NCBI GenBank assembly: GCA_963733145.1
Contig: CAVTCJ010000016.1
Location: forward strand, 28,713 to 92,712
Reading direction: 5' to 3'
Length of the DNA stretch: 64,000 nucleotides
Source: JAHIKV01 sp963733145
Lineage (GTDB): Bacteria > Planctomycetota > Planctomycetia > Pirellulales > Thermoguttaceae
In this document: piece by piece, positions 53,436 through 61,600 of the stretch
Numbering within the stretch: the first letter of the stretch is position 1
Layout of the letters: each line of letters begins with the position of its first letter
Position numbers and translations under genes: made by a program
The notes under the pieces: generated by a model
The model's database searches: none
Seen by the model: only the letters and a program-made list of their open reading frames with translations
What the model was told of the DNA's origin: nothing

Positions 53436-53834
53436 TTATGTTACGTTGACTCTAAACCGGGCCAATATCACTTGTCCGGTCGCCGGCGTGAGTCGGTACT
53501 CGACCAGGTAGCGCCGGCCGGCAATGGCGAAGGCCGGATGCGACGAAACGTCCGGCGTGTGGCGGAAGTTGTATCCGGTGGCGTCGGCCGTCCAGAGCGA
53601 ATCGGTTTGCAGGGAGTCGAACAGCACGTCGGCGACGGTCAACGCCGCGTCCTCGTGTCCCTCGACCGCCGTGCGCAGGTCAGGATTCTGGTCGTCCAAC
53701 AGGTAAATGGAGTACTGGATCGAGTTGACGTCGGCGATCGTGACCGGCTCGGCGTCGTTGCCGACGATCCGGGCCAAAAGCGTGGCCGATCCATTCTTGA
53801 ACGCCGAGCCGAAGATGTCGAGTGCGTCCGCCAT
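53436..53834 (-). CDS. Hypothetical phage-type beta-rich protein
   Basis: 132 residues: FGSAFKNGSATLLARIVGNDAEPVTIADVNSIQYSIYLLDD, then RRYLVEYRLTPATGQVILARFRVNVT. The short beta-strand pattern fits a tail or baseplate accessory protein. I recognise no family. The start at 53834 has no clear ribosome binding site. It lies 29 bases from the LamG gene, so they are probably co-transcribed. Confidence 0.6.
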   Translation of the reverse strand: MADALDIFGSAFKNGSATLLARIVGNDAEPVTIADVNSIQYSIYLLDDQNPDLRTAVEGHEDAALTVADVLFDSLQTDSLWTADATGYNFRHTPDVSSHPAFAIAGRRYLVEYRLTPATGQVILARFRVNVT

Positions 53835-53863
53835 TTTCAGTACCTTTGATTTGTGTGGAGTGT

Positions 53864-54640
53864 TTATCCTTGCCCGGCGACCGTACCGGAGTGAAAATCC
53901 TGTCCGGCCGATGCGCCGGCAGGAAAGAAGTTTCCGGCAACCGCTCCGGCACAGGAGGATTGGCCTTCATCGAAGCGATATTGCTTTTGCCACGGTTGAA
54001 GCTCCTCGGTTCCAATCCCGCCGTTGTAGATCGCCGCGATTTTCCAGGCGGGCAGGGCTTCGTCGAAAAAACGCACGTCGTCGAACGTTCCCTGCGTGAA
54101 GCCGGCGGCCCCGTCGCCGCGCGTGCCCAGCATCAGGGCATTGCCGCCCAGATTCGCAATGTACGCCGGATTGTACGCTTGCCAGCCCGAGGCGTCCAAA
54201 ACGCCGTCGATGTAGAAGGCGATCTTTGACTGTGCCGAATCCCGAACGGCAACGACGTGACGCCACCCGCCGTAGGCAATCTGAGTCGAGGCATTGATGA
54301 GGTCTTGGACGGCATTTTTGTGATACCAAAGCAGCGTGAAATAGTTCCCGCCGTCGGCGGCGGAGACTTGGTACTCCCAATAACCGGACGCGTACTTGCT
54401 CACCAGGTTCTGGGTGGCGTTCTTGTCCGCGAGATTCACCCACAGGGCAATCGACAAGTCTCCCTGGTGGTTGGCCGGAAAGTCCGCGGCTACGGCGATG
54501 CGGCTCGACGAACCGTTTAGCGACGCCGCCTGCCCGATCTTGCCGGCGACCCACGAGATGTTCGTGGGCGTCCCGTTCCGGCCGTTGCCGCTGGCGTCGG
54601 CCGCGTCGCCGTTCAGCTTGTAATGGGCCAGTGTGGACAT
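53864..54640 (-). CDS. LamG/concanavalin-fold protein of the capsid module
   Basis: 258 residues. The LamG_3-like fold is clear: LAHYKLNGDAADASGNGRNGTPTNISWVAGKIGQAASLNGSSSRI, then LSIALWVNLADKNATQNLVSKYASGYWEYQVSA, WRHVVAVRDSAQSKIAFYIDGVLDASG, and GTRGDGAAGFTQGTFDDVRFFDEALPAWKIAAIYNGG. Such domains bind carbohydrate or mediate attachment, here plausibly a capsid fibre or adhesin. It follows the major capsid protein on the same strand. It may also belong to planctomycete surface proteins. Confidence 0.8.
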   Translation of the reverse strand: MSTLAHYKLNGDAADASGNGRNGTPTNISWVAGKIGQAASLNGSSSRIAVAADFPANHQGDLSIALWVNLADKNATQNLVSKYASGYWEYQVSAADGGNYFTLLWYHKNAVQDLINASTQIAYGGWRHVVAVRDSAQSKIAFYIDGVLDASGWQAYNPAYIANLGGNALMLGTRGDGAAGFTQGTFDDVRFFDEALPAWKIAAIYNGGIGTEELQPWQKQYRFDEGQSSCAGAVAGNFFPAGASAGQDFHSGTVAGQG

Positions 54641-54646
54641 GGGATG

Positions 54647-54797
54647 GGGATTCGGGGCTCGGGGTTCGGGATTCGGGGATGAAAATGCAGACGGAGGTAC
54701 GGAGTACGGAGTAATAAATACGAAGTAAAGAGTGCCGTTTATTGAGTACGGAACCGCCTACTTCCTACTCCGCACTCCGTACTTCGCACTTCGTACG
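54647..54797. repeat. Families F and G composite repeat before the LamG gene
   Basis: GGATTCGGGGCTCGGGGTTCGGG, then TACGGAGTACGGAGTAATAAATACG and an inverted TACTCCGCACTCCGTACTTCG tract. The unit of the second is TACGGAGTACGAAG. Confidence 0.8.
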
Positions 54798-54891
54798 ATT
54801 TCCTCCGCCCTCTGCTCTCCTCAACGTTCGACATTCGACGATGGAAAAATTGGGGGCGGGCGAACCCGCCCCCAGTTTATTCCGGCGACGA

Positions 54892-56073
54892 TCAGCTTCC
54901 GGCGCCGGTGCTTTTCACCACGTACCGCGGATTGACGACCGCCGCGGCCCCGCGCTCGCTGGCCTTGAAGCGGACAACAATGTCCTGCGTGAACTCGGCC
55001 TCGCTCCCCAGCGGCGACTGGGCCACCGTAATCGGCCAGTTCTCCATGTAGGCGAAGGCCTTGCGGAAGTCGCCGATGAACCAATACTTCTTGGCGTTCT
55101 CCGCGGCGTAACCGGCGGCGAGCAACCGCCGATAGGCCAGCCGGCTCTCCACCACCTTGTAGTTGCCCAGCGGGTTGGCGGCCGTGGTGCTCGTCGCTCC
55201 GCTGCCGGTGGTGTAGGTGATTTCGGGTGTGTTGAAGATGCGGTGCGCCGCGTGGCGGTAGGCCGGCATCACCAGCACGGTGGTCGCCTGCATCAACACC
55301 GGCTCGCCCGTGTTCGGGTCGAGGATGTCGGCGAAGAGTTGCTCGGCGGCGTCCACGTCGGTCCAATCGACCAACTCCTCGGTCATCAGATTGAGCCAAT
55401 TTCCGTCGGGCGGCACGCCCAGGCCCGCGTTGCTGTAAGTGTTGTAGGCGGCGCCCTTCCACTTGTAGTTGTTGGTCACGCCGAGCAAGAGATCGAGCAG
55501 CCGCTTCTCCTTGTTCAGGCCCAGCACTTCGCCGACCTCGGCCGCGCGTTGCAGAATGAGGTGCGTGCGGTCGAAGAAGACGGCCTCCTTCGTCACGGGA
55601 ACGATGAAGCCGCGCTTGGTCGTCTGCGGCGTCTCGATGTAGTCTTCGGCGAAACCCAGGCTGGGATAGGGCATGCCCGGCTGAACCTCGGCCGTCTCGT
55701 CGCTGATCCGGCCGATGCCGGGAATCAGCTCGCCGTCGAGCCGCGTGGGAATGGTGTCGACCAGCTTCGAGAGGACGAACGCCTCCTGCGCGTAGGCCGC
55801 CATGACCTTCGACTGCACGACCTGGCCGGTGATGTTCGAGAAGGCGGTGACGTCCACTCCGTCGCCGGCTTCGAGCAGCGTCGTCCCGCCTTGGCGCGGG
55901 TCCATCTGGCGGACGCGTTCCGGGCTGAGGGTGGCCTCGGCCAGCTCGCGGATGCTGAAATCTTCCGGCTTCAGATCGCCCGCTTCCAGGGCCTCCTGCA
56001 AATGCCGCACGGTCTTTTCCGGGCCGTTGGACTCGTACATGCGTTTCAGTTCACGGTATTTGATCGCTCTCAC
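54892..56073 (-). CDS. Phage major capsid protein
   Basis: 393 residues from GTG 56073 (GGAG eight bases upstream); the longer frame upstream encodes repeats. N-terminal RELKRMYESNGPEKTVRHLQEALEAGDLKPEDFSIRELAEATL, then FSNITGQVVQSKVMAAYAQEAFVLSKLVDTIPTRLDGELIPGIGRI, HLILQRAAEVGEVLGLNKEKRLLDLLLGV, and EPVLMQATTVLVMPAYRHAAHRIFN with a late RRLLAAGYAAENAKKYWFIGDFRKAFAYMENWPITVAQ (HK97-type P-domain layout). This pattern and the flanking protease and decoration genes identify it as a shell protein. It is the central gene of the module and lacks a neighbouring terminase or portal. Confidence 0.85.
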   Translation of the reverse strand: MRAIKYRELKRMYESNGPEKTVRHLQEALEAGDLKPEDFSIRELAEATLSPERVRQMDPRQGGTTLLEAGDGVDVTAFSNITGQVVQSKVMAAYAQEAFVLSKLVDTIPTRLDGELIPGIGRISDETAEVQPGMPYPSLGFAEDYIETPQTTKRGFIVPVTKEAVFFDRTHLILQRAAEVGEVLGLNKEKRLLDLLLGVTNNYKWKGAAYNTYSNAGLGVPPDGNWLNLMTEELVDWTDVDAAEQLFADILDPNTGEPVLMQATTVLVMPAYRHAAHRIFNTPEITYTTGSGATSTTAANPLGNYKVVESRLAYRRLLAAGYAAENAKKYWFIGDFRKAFAYMENWPITVAQSPLGSEAEFTQDIVVRFKASERGAAAVVNPRYVVKSTGAGS

Positions 56074-56093
56074 GATAGGGTTCTCCAAAAAAA

Positions 56094-56245
56094 AGGGGTT
56101 CGGGATTCGGGGTTCGGGGATAGTGAGCGAGAGGTCGGAGGTCCGTACAAAGTACGGAGTAATGAGTACGGAGTACGAATAATGTTGCCGTGTACGGCGA
56201 AGCAATATCTTTCTTCTCCGTACTCCGTACTTCGTACTACGTACT
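56094..56245. repeat. Families F and G composite repeat after the decoration gene
   Basis: GGGTTCGGGATTCGGGGTTCGGGG, then GTACGGAGTAATGAGTACGGAGTACG and an inverted TACTCCGTACTTCGTACTACG tract. Homologous to 54647-54797. Confidence 0.8.
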
Positions 56246-56275
56246 CTGCCCTCCTTCCTCTCGCCCGTTCACCGA

Positions 56276-56758
56276 CTACGCGGCGGCCGTCGTGCCGGCC
56301 ACGCCGCCGGTCATCACTGTGGAACGAATATCGATCAGGACGCTGGTCGCGGCCACGGCCAGACGCTTGGCCACTCGGCCGATCGCGCCGGCGGCTGCGG
56401 CCGCGGAAGCGACCTGCTGATTCAGCAAGGCGTCGCCGGCGGTGTTTTCGTCGGCGCCGACCAGGTTGCCCAGCTCGAACGTGCCGCTGGGGCAATCGAA
56501 CTCGAAGACGCCGGTGGTCGCCACGCGGATCGGGGCGGTGTCTCCGCTCCGGCTGCGCTGCATGGCCACGCCCAGGAACGATCCGGCCAGTTCCGCTTGA
56601 TTGGCCGCCTCGCTTCCCTGGTCGGTGATGTCCGAGGCCGGTTTGGCGTCGTCCGTGTCTTGCCAGACGAGGTCGCCGATTTCGATTATGGTTTCGGAGT
56701 CCACGGCCGCAACGACCGGATTCGTGTCTCCATATCGCCAACGCATTTTGTCGCTCAT
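56276..56758 (-). CDS. Capsid decoration-type protein
   Basis: 160 residues from ATG 56758 (GGAG six bases upstream, so preferred over 56764). MSDKMRWRYGDTNPVVAAVDSETIIEIGDLVWQD, then LAGSFLGVAMQRSRSGDTAPIRVATTGVFEFDCPSGTFELGNLVGAD. The IxxGDLV...GVA...RVATTGVFEF beta-barrel pattern matches DUF2190/capsid-cement proteins that sit at capsid vertices. It lies directly upstream of the capsid gene. An alternative is a recombinase-annotated DUF2190 relative. Confidence 0.7.
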   Translation of the reverse strand: MSDKMRWRYGDTNPVVAAVDSETIIEIGDLVWQDTDDAKPASDITDQGSEAANQAELAGSFLGVAMQRSRSGDTAPIRVATTGVFEFDCPSGTFELGNLVGADENTAGDALLNQQVASAAAAAGAIGRVAKRLAVAATSVLIDIRSTVMTGGVAGTTAAA

Positions 56759-56776
56759 TTTCATCTCCAGTTAGAG

Positions 56777-56873
56777 GTCAGAGGAAAGGATCAGAGATCA
56801 GGGGTCAGGGAAGAAGGGCGTCGAGGGGCGTCATTCAGATGCTGGTCCCTGATCCCTGACCCCTGATCCCTCT
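56777..56873. repeat. GATCAGGGGTCAGGG inverted repeat (family H)
   Basis: GATCAGAGATCAGGGGTCAGGG faces CCCTGATCCCTGACCCCTGATCCC. It fills the gap between protease and decoration genes. Confidence 0.8.
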
Positions 56874-56876
56874 GTT

Positions 56877-57812
56877 TCACGTAATCGCCGCCGCAAAACT
56901 TTTTGCGTCGCTCGGCGCCGCGGCATACACCTGATGCTGGTCTTTCGACCGCGGCCGCGACTGGCCCGTCAAGAGTCGTATCAATTGCGCCCGCTGCTCG
57001 ACCATTTGCCGCATCACTCGCTCGTCGGGCGCGGCCAGCAGAAAATCCAGGAACAGCGCGTTGTTGTATGCCGGCGAGAGAGGATTGTCGGCTTCGCTTT
57101 CGGGCAGGTTGAACTCGCGAATCAGCCGCAGCGCGGCGTCGCGCTTTTGCCGCAGCGCGTCGGCCTCCCGCAGCCGCGTCACTTCCTCCCGCAGCCGTTG
57201 CAACTCGGCGGCTTGATCCTGTTCCACGGTCTCCGCCAACTCGGGCCGATCTTGCCCGCCGTCCCCGGTTTTCGGCGGCGTCTCGATTTCCGTCCGCTCG
57301 GCGGCGGAGCTTTCCGGCTGATCGGCTTCCGACTCGAACAATCCCCGCGTGGTGGCCGGATCGGCGACCAGATCGACGCTCTCGACGCGGGTGATCGCCT
57401 CGACCACCACGCGCTCGCCGCGGCGGGCGAGGCGGGCCTCGACGTTGTGCGAGAAACCCACGTTTTCCGGTGCGTGCTCGGCGTCCCAGGCGAGTTGCTC
57501 GGCCAGGGCGTGCTTGGGATTGTATTGAAAATCGGCGAAAAGCCCTTCGCCGGCCCGCACGACGACGTTGCGGATCGCGCCGATGCGATCCTGATAGTCG
57601 CGCGGACCGCCGGGATTTCCGCGGGGATGATTCACGTTCACCTTGGCCCCTTCGTAGAGCCGCGCGGCCTGGGCCAGGGCCTCGGGCAGATAGCTCCGCC
57701 CGTTCCGCGATTCGAGCCCCAGCACTTTGACGCCGCGAATCAAGCCCGCGGGCCGATCGACGCGCATGGCCACGCCCCGCGAATCGCAATATTCCTGCAA
57801 CATGTCCGTCAT
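56877..57812 (-). CDS. Prohead protease-scaffold protein
   Basis: 311 residues. N-terminal protease-like fold: GVKVLGLESRNGRSYLPEALAQAARLYEGAKVNVNHPRG, GAIRNVVVRAGEGLFADFQYNPKH, VGFSHNVEARLARRGERVVVEAITRVESVDLVADPATTRGLFES. The V-DLVxDPATTRGL and NVNHP elements mark Mu/S78-like head-maturation proteases. A C-terminal coiled-coil scaffold follows (LQRLREEVTRLREADALRQKRDAALRLIREFN). It would cut the scaffold during capsid maturation. AGGGAAC lies before the ATG at 57812, which is 24 bases below a terminator hairpin. Confidence 0.8.
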   Translation of the reverse strand: MTDMLQEYCDSRGVAMRVDRPAGLIRGVKVLGLESRNGRSYLPEALAQAARLYEGAKVNVNHPRGNPGGPRDYQDRIGAIRNVVVRAGEGLFADFQYNPKHALAEQLAWDAEHAPENVGFSHNVEARLARRGERVVVEAITRVESVDLVADPATTRGLFESEADQPESSAAERTEIETPPKTGDGGQDRPELAETVEQDQAAELQRLREEVTRLREADALRQKRDAALRLIREFNLPESEADNPLSPAYNNALFLDFLLAAPDERVMRQMVEQRAQLIRLLTGQSRPRSKDQHQVYAAAPSDAKSFAAAIT

Positions 57813-57835
57813 GGCGTTCCCTTTCGTAAGTCGAT

Positions 57836-57877
57836 AAAAAAAGCCCGCAAAGAACCATCAGCGGTTCTCGGCGGGCT
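57836..57877 (-). terminator. Intrinsic terminator between the 60-residue gene and the protease
   Basis: On the minus strand AGCCCGCCGAGAACC-GCTGAT-GGTTCTTTGCGGGCT is followed by a T run. It would stop or attenuate transcription from the upstream gene before the protease. Confidence 0.8.
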
Positions 57878-57924
57878 GAAGCGGATACCCGTCGCGCGAC
57901 GGGCTGCGCTTGATACCTGCAAAC

Positions 57925-58001
57925 AGTGGTTAGTGGTCAGTGGCTAGTTGTTAGTGGCTAGTATTTCACAACTAGCCACTAGCCGCTAATCACTAACCAC
58001 T
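57925..58001. repeat. Family D inverted repeat
   Basis: AGTGGTTAGTGGTCAGTGGC faces GCCACTAGCCGCTAATCACTAACCACT, partly overlapping the stop of the 60-residue gene. Confidence 0.85.
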
Positions 58002-58182
58002 ACTTCTCGATCCTCTCCACCTTTCGACGGATGTATTGGATCGTACCGTCCTGCACGTTCACCTCGACGGCTGCGGTGCCGAAGAAACCGCGGCGCAGCG
58101 CCTCGGCGAGGATTTCGGCCATCGCCGCTTGGAGCTGCGCGACTTTCTTGGCGTTGCCGGCGGATGCGACGTGCGTGATCAT
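58000..58182 (-). CDS. Small phage-module protein
   Basis: 60 residues: MITHVASAGNAKKVAQLQAAMAEILAEALRRGFFGTAAVEVNVQDGTIQYIRRKVERIEK. Helix then beta pattern; small proteins ending ...GVIxSVRRKVEKL occur in planctomycete prophage clusters. Function unknown. It has no strong ribosome binding site; an overlapping frame from 58237 is a shadow. Confidence 0.55.
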   Translation of the reverse strand: MITHVASAGNAKKVAQLQAAMAEILAEALRRGFFGTAAVEVNVQDGTIQYIRRKVERIEK

Positions 58183-58270
58183 TGAACGTTACCATACGCC
58201 ATCTCCGCGCGCTTTTCAAGATTTGTTTTTGTGCCACCGGAGATTTTATTAGCTGCCGGGATTTACCGTG

Positions 58271-58299
58271 GTAGGACGGATTAGGAATTCCGTCCTATG
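58271..58299. repeat. Short hairpin GTAGGACGGATTAGGAATTCCGTCCTAT
   Basis: AGGACGGAATT is paired with AATTCCGTCCT around a short loop, at the start of the repeat-rich gap. Confidence 0.7.
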
Positions 58300-58314
58300 A
58301 ACTATTTATTATTT

Positions 58315-58422
58315 GTTGCGGAAAGTCCGTGTAGGGTGGGTCAAGCGAAGCGCAGCCCCACCAACTGCGGGGAAAACGACGGTGGGGCTGCATTCGCTTG
58401 ACCCACCCTACTTTTCGCAACA
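58315..58422. repeat. Family C inverted repeat, second copy
   Basis: GTTGCGGAAAGTCCGTGTAGGGTGGG faces CCCACCCTACTTTTCGCAAC; the inner stem is GGTGGGGCTGC/GCAGCCCCACC. Same ends as 40708-40816. Confidence 0.88.
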
Positions 58423-58426
58423 GCAA

Positions 58427-59106
58427 CTATTTGCGCAAGCTCTGCGTCTTCAGATAACCGTTCAGCGTCTGCCACGATCGGCTGCCGGCGGTTAAATCGA
58501 AGTATGCTCTGATAGTCGCTCCGTTCACGCGCCACCAGCGGCGGCCGTTTTCGGACTTCATCAAACCCAGCAAAGTGCGGATATTTTTCAGTTCGGGGGG
58601 CAATCTGCGGCGGATGACGGGCGGCAGCGCAGCGTCGAATCCGAATCGCGGCCAGGTATAATAGCCGTTCTCCCCGCAGCGCCGGCCGGCGACGGTCTCG
58701 ATACGCCCAATTCCCAACCGCGCGGCGTTTCGCGCCTGGCGATGAAAGACGCGCAGACCGAATCCGCGGCCGCGCAACTCGCGCACGAATACGTGGAAAC
58801 CGTCGTTGTACAACACCACGCGCTCTCCGGCGCGGCGGACATAGTAGTATGCCCTGTAGGCGGCTGTCGTGTCTCCCAGTTCAATGTACAACGCTCCCCG
58901 CGATGCGCCGACCTCCACTATCGCGCGATCGGCGCGCCTGCCAGTCCGGCATATTCGCCCGATTCGAGTTGCCGGCGGAACAAACGTTTGCTGATCCGTT
59001 CGGCGGCGGAGCGTTCGCCGAGCAAAAAGGCCACGTTCGCCCGGCTGCGTGCCGGCCAGGGTTCCCAAGCTGCCCCAATGGAAGCAATGACGTCGGCCGG
59101 GTCCAT
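58427..59106 (-). pseudogene. GNAT-like phage-module protein, one frameshift
   Basis: About 226 codons. N-terminus MDPADVIASIGAAWEPWPARSRANVAFLLGERSAAERISKRLFRRQLESGEY in the frame from 59106. After one lost base near 58925 it continues IVEVGASRGALYIELGDTTAAYRAYYYV. The GNAT-like region is RGRGFGLRVFHRQARNAARLGI (R/Q-x-x-G-x-G/A-type CoA loop) and NGYYTWPRFGFDA, and the frame ends at 58427. Related proteins occur upstream of prophage capsid genes in planctomycetes. The acetyltransferase reading is an inference. Confidence 0.6.
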
Positions 59107-59516
59107 CTTCGACCACGGACGAGGCGTAAGTTGCTCGCCCCCTGAGCCCCGTGCGAACGCAACCGATTAGTGAATATCGGATGCAATGTACCGCGGCAAT
59201 GTGACAGGCAGTTGTCACCGCGGGGCGAAATCGCGTGCAGAGTATTGCCGCGTCTATGCGACAAATCCGATTGCACAGCATGCGGCGGCAGCGTCGGCTT
59301 TGAGGATGAGGGTAGTAGCCGACAGTGATGCACGACGAACGCGGAGCGTCCGTGCGGCTTATTCGTAGCGTGCGTGAAACGCACCACTACACCTCTACTT
59401 GGTGCGTTGCGCGCAACCTACGACTGCTGAATATGGAGGCGCCGCCAAACAACGAACGCAGAGCGTTTGGAGTGTGTGTTCCCATGCGGAGCATGGGAAC
59501 CAAGGGGCTGGCTCGA
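59107..59516. other. Intergenic region without recognisable gene
   Basis: About 410 bases. Only long antisense frames cross it, none with sensible motifs. A GCATGGGAACCAAGG-type word at 59480-59505 may be a repeat fragment. Confidence 0.5.
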
Positions 59517-60971
59517 TTACTTCTTGGCCGGCTTCGGCGGCAGATTCTTCTTCGCCGCTGCGGCTGGTTTGCCGACGGGCTTCGGCTCGGGCAGATCGTC
59601 GCGCAACTCTTGCACGCCGAGCTTGACGAAGAGGTACAGCCCCGGCTCGCCCCGCTTCGGCCGGGCCTGGAAGGTCATGCCGCCGACCAGCATCCGCCGA
59701 TCGACCGGCACGCGGAGCGTCGTCTCGAGGTTGCCGGCCGACACCCGGGGGCGATTGATCGCGCCGGCAATGGCTTGTGTGGGATAAACCATTGGCTGTA
59801 TGTATTGATTGGCGTCGGTTTTCGGTTTCACGGCTTCGTCGAGCAGCATCACGCGGCTGTGAACGTCGAGGACGACGAATTTGCCCGCGGTAGTGACCAT
59901 GGGCGTGACCTGCAAGGCGGCTCCTTCCTGCAATGTGGCCACGACCGGCTGATAGCCGACGCTGGTCCCTGTCGCCTCGGTGCCGCCGCCCACCACGGGG
60001 ATCATGCCGACGATGAACTGCCGCTGCTTGCCAGAGACGGCGTGGACCGTCTGGCCGTTATAACAGGTGACCGCGGCGCGATAGCCGGCCGGCGCGTCCT
60101 TGTCTGCCTTGTCCAGTTCCTTGGCGTGCACCGCCCAGGCTTTGTTGTCGACCAGGCCGAAGGTCCGCGTCTCGCCGGCGTAGGACTTGTCGTCGTGGAC
60201 GAGCAGGCCCTGCAACTGCGGCTCGGTCAGCCAGAGCCATTGCGCCTGGACCGAGACGGTCCGCAAGGTGCCCCATCGCTTGCGGAAGACGTCCAGCAGG
60301 GCGGCGATCTGATCGTGGACGTTCTGCTTGTTGGAGACGATCAGAGAGTTGCCCAGCGGGACGATCGTGCCCGCCCCGCCGACAACGTCCCAGGAGGTTG
60401 GTTCAATGGTGGAGGTGATAGCATCGACCAATCCATCGCAGTCGATGCGAAGCGATGCCACGGCGTCATAGACCGGCGGCCGCACGGCGGTTTTCGGGAC
60501 ATTCGTCTGGTGAAGAGCGCCGCCGGCGTTCGGCTTTGGCCTGGCGGCGAGTGGCTTCGAGGGCACGCTGAACGCGCCGCCCATGCCGCCCATGCCACCC
60601 ATGCCGCTGACGCCGCTCAGCCCGCCGCCGATGCCCGACACGTCGGGAAAGATCGGCTTCGGCGCATCGAGATCGCCGGAGACCGTCGCCGGATAGGCGT
60701 TGATCGGCGCCAGCAGATCGCTGAGGTCGTAGATGCGGACGATCAGCACGTCCTCTTTGACCTCTTCGGGAATCCGCGAGCGGCCGAGTTGCGTGGTCCG
60801 TTCGCGGGTAGTGCTCGAGGGCTCCTCGCTTTCGAGCGATTGGAGTTGTCTCTGCAGGCGATGCAGCTCTTCCCGCAAACGCTGGACCTCCTCGGACCGC
60901 GTTTGGCCCCAGCCGGGCGAAACGGCAAGACACACCAACAGCAACGACGCGACGATGCAACGGCATTTCAT
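59517..60971 (-). CDS. Secretin-like secreted protein with coiled coil
   Basis: 484 residues from ATG 60971 (signal MKCRCIVASLLLVCLAVSPGWGQ). A coiled coil (SEEVQRLREELHRLQRQLQSLESEE) and VLIVRIYDLSDLLAPI are followed by a glycine-rich linker (GMGGMGGMGGAF). The secretin/STN-type region is ASLRIDCDGLVDAITSTIEPTSWDVVGGAGTIVPLGNSLIVSNKQNVHDQIAALLDVF, resembling the N1/N2 ring fold of type II or IV secretins. It ends QVTPMVTTAGKFVVLDVHSRVM and KPKTDANQYIQPMVYPTQAIAG. It may help build a pilus or secretion channel for the pseudopilin-like DUF1559 proteins. The longer upstream frame is not supported. Confidence 0.75.
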   Translation of the reverse strand: MKCRCIVASLLLVCLAVSPGWGQTRSEEVQRLREELHRLQRQLQSLESEEPSSTTRERTTQLGRSRIPEEVKEDVLIVRIYDLSDLLAPINAYPATVSGDLDAPKPIFPDVSGIGGGLSGVSGMGGMGGMGGAFSVPSKPLAARPKPNAGGALHQTNVPKTAVRPPVYDAVASLRIDCDGLVDAITSTIEPTSWDVVGGAGTIVPLGNSLIVSNKQNVHDQIAALLDVFRKRWGTLRTVSVQAQWLWLTEPQLQGLLVHDDKSYAGETRTFGLVDNKAWAVHAKELDKADKDAPAGYRAAVTCYNGQTVHAVSGKQRQFIVGMIPVVGGGTEATGTSVGYQPVVATLQEGAALQVTPMVTTAGKFVVLDVHSRVMLLDEAVKPKTDANQYIQPMVYPTQAIAGAINRPRVSAGNLETTLRVPVDRRMLVGGMTFQARPKRGEPGLYLFVKLGVQELRDDLPEPKPVGKPAAAAKKNLPPKPAKK

Positions 60972-61272
60972 GACAGCGCCCTTTCTCGATGCGGACCAGG
61001 TGATGGAATCACATCCGGCGCCGTTCCGATAGCGCCGGACGACGAAACGCGAGAGCCGGAATCGAAGAGAGAACCGTCGACGGACTCCCATTTCCGTGGA
61101 TTCTCCGCCCGCCATGATACCCCACGGGGCAATAATGTCAAGCAGCACGAGAGGGGGGTGATTTCTCGATGCCAGGTCTGCATCCGGCACATATCGACCG
61201 CGAAAGTGTACTATGTTAGGATGACGGGCGAGGATATCCGGTTCAGCCTGGGCGCTTCGTACCGACCGATAT

Positions 61273-61354
<82 letters not shown>

Positions 61355-61522
61355 TCTTCCGATGCAATTCCATGCAGCTTGCTGCTGCTGAATGTGAACT
61401 AACGCCGCAAATCTCGACTAGGTTGGGGTTTGCGGAGTCGCTATTTCGACGAGAATTGTGGTGTTACAGTCGCCCATCGGATGTAAACTGACGCAGGCTG
61501 GATATGTCTCGTGGCAGATTGT

Positions 61523-61592
61523 ATGGCACCACAGTTGGCACCTTTCGGCACCTCTTGGCACCATAGTGGGCACCTTTCGGCACCATAGTCGG
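61523..61592. repeat. GGCACC-type tandem repeat at the integrase 3' end
   Basis: Six GGCACC words about 10-12 bases apart (61525, 61537, 61547, 61557, 61569, 61579), with the linker words CTTTC and ATAGT repeated. Confidence 0.7.
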
Positions 61593-61600
61593 CGCTTTTT

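Noticed and set aside
54742..56628. Long plus-strand frame opposite the capsid gene
   Set aside because: Shadow of the capsid and decoration genes; no sensible domains, and it runs through repeats.
52211..58001. CRISPR array in the repeat-rich intergenic gaps
   Set aside because: The repeats are imperfect palindromes of seven- to ten-base words without regular unique spacers, and no cas gene is near.
61523..61592. GGCACC tandem as a CRISPR or attachment site
   Set aside because: Repeat unit is too short and irregular; it coincides with the 3' end of the integrase sequence on the other strand.
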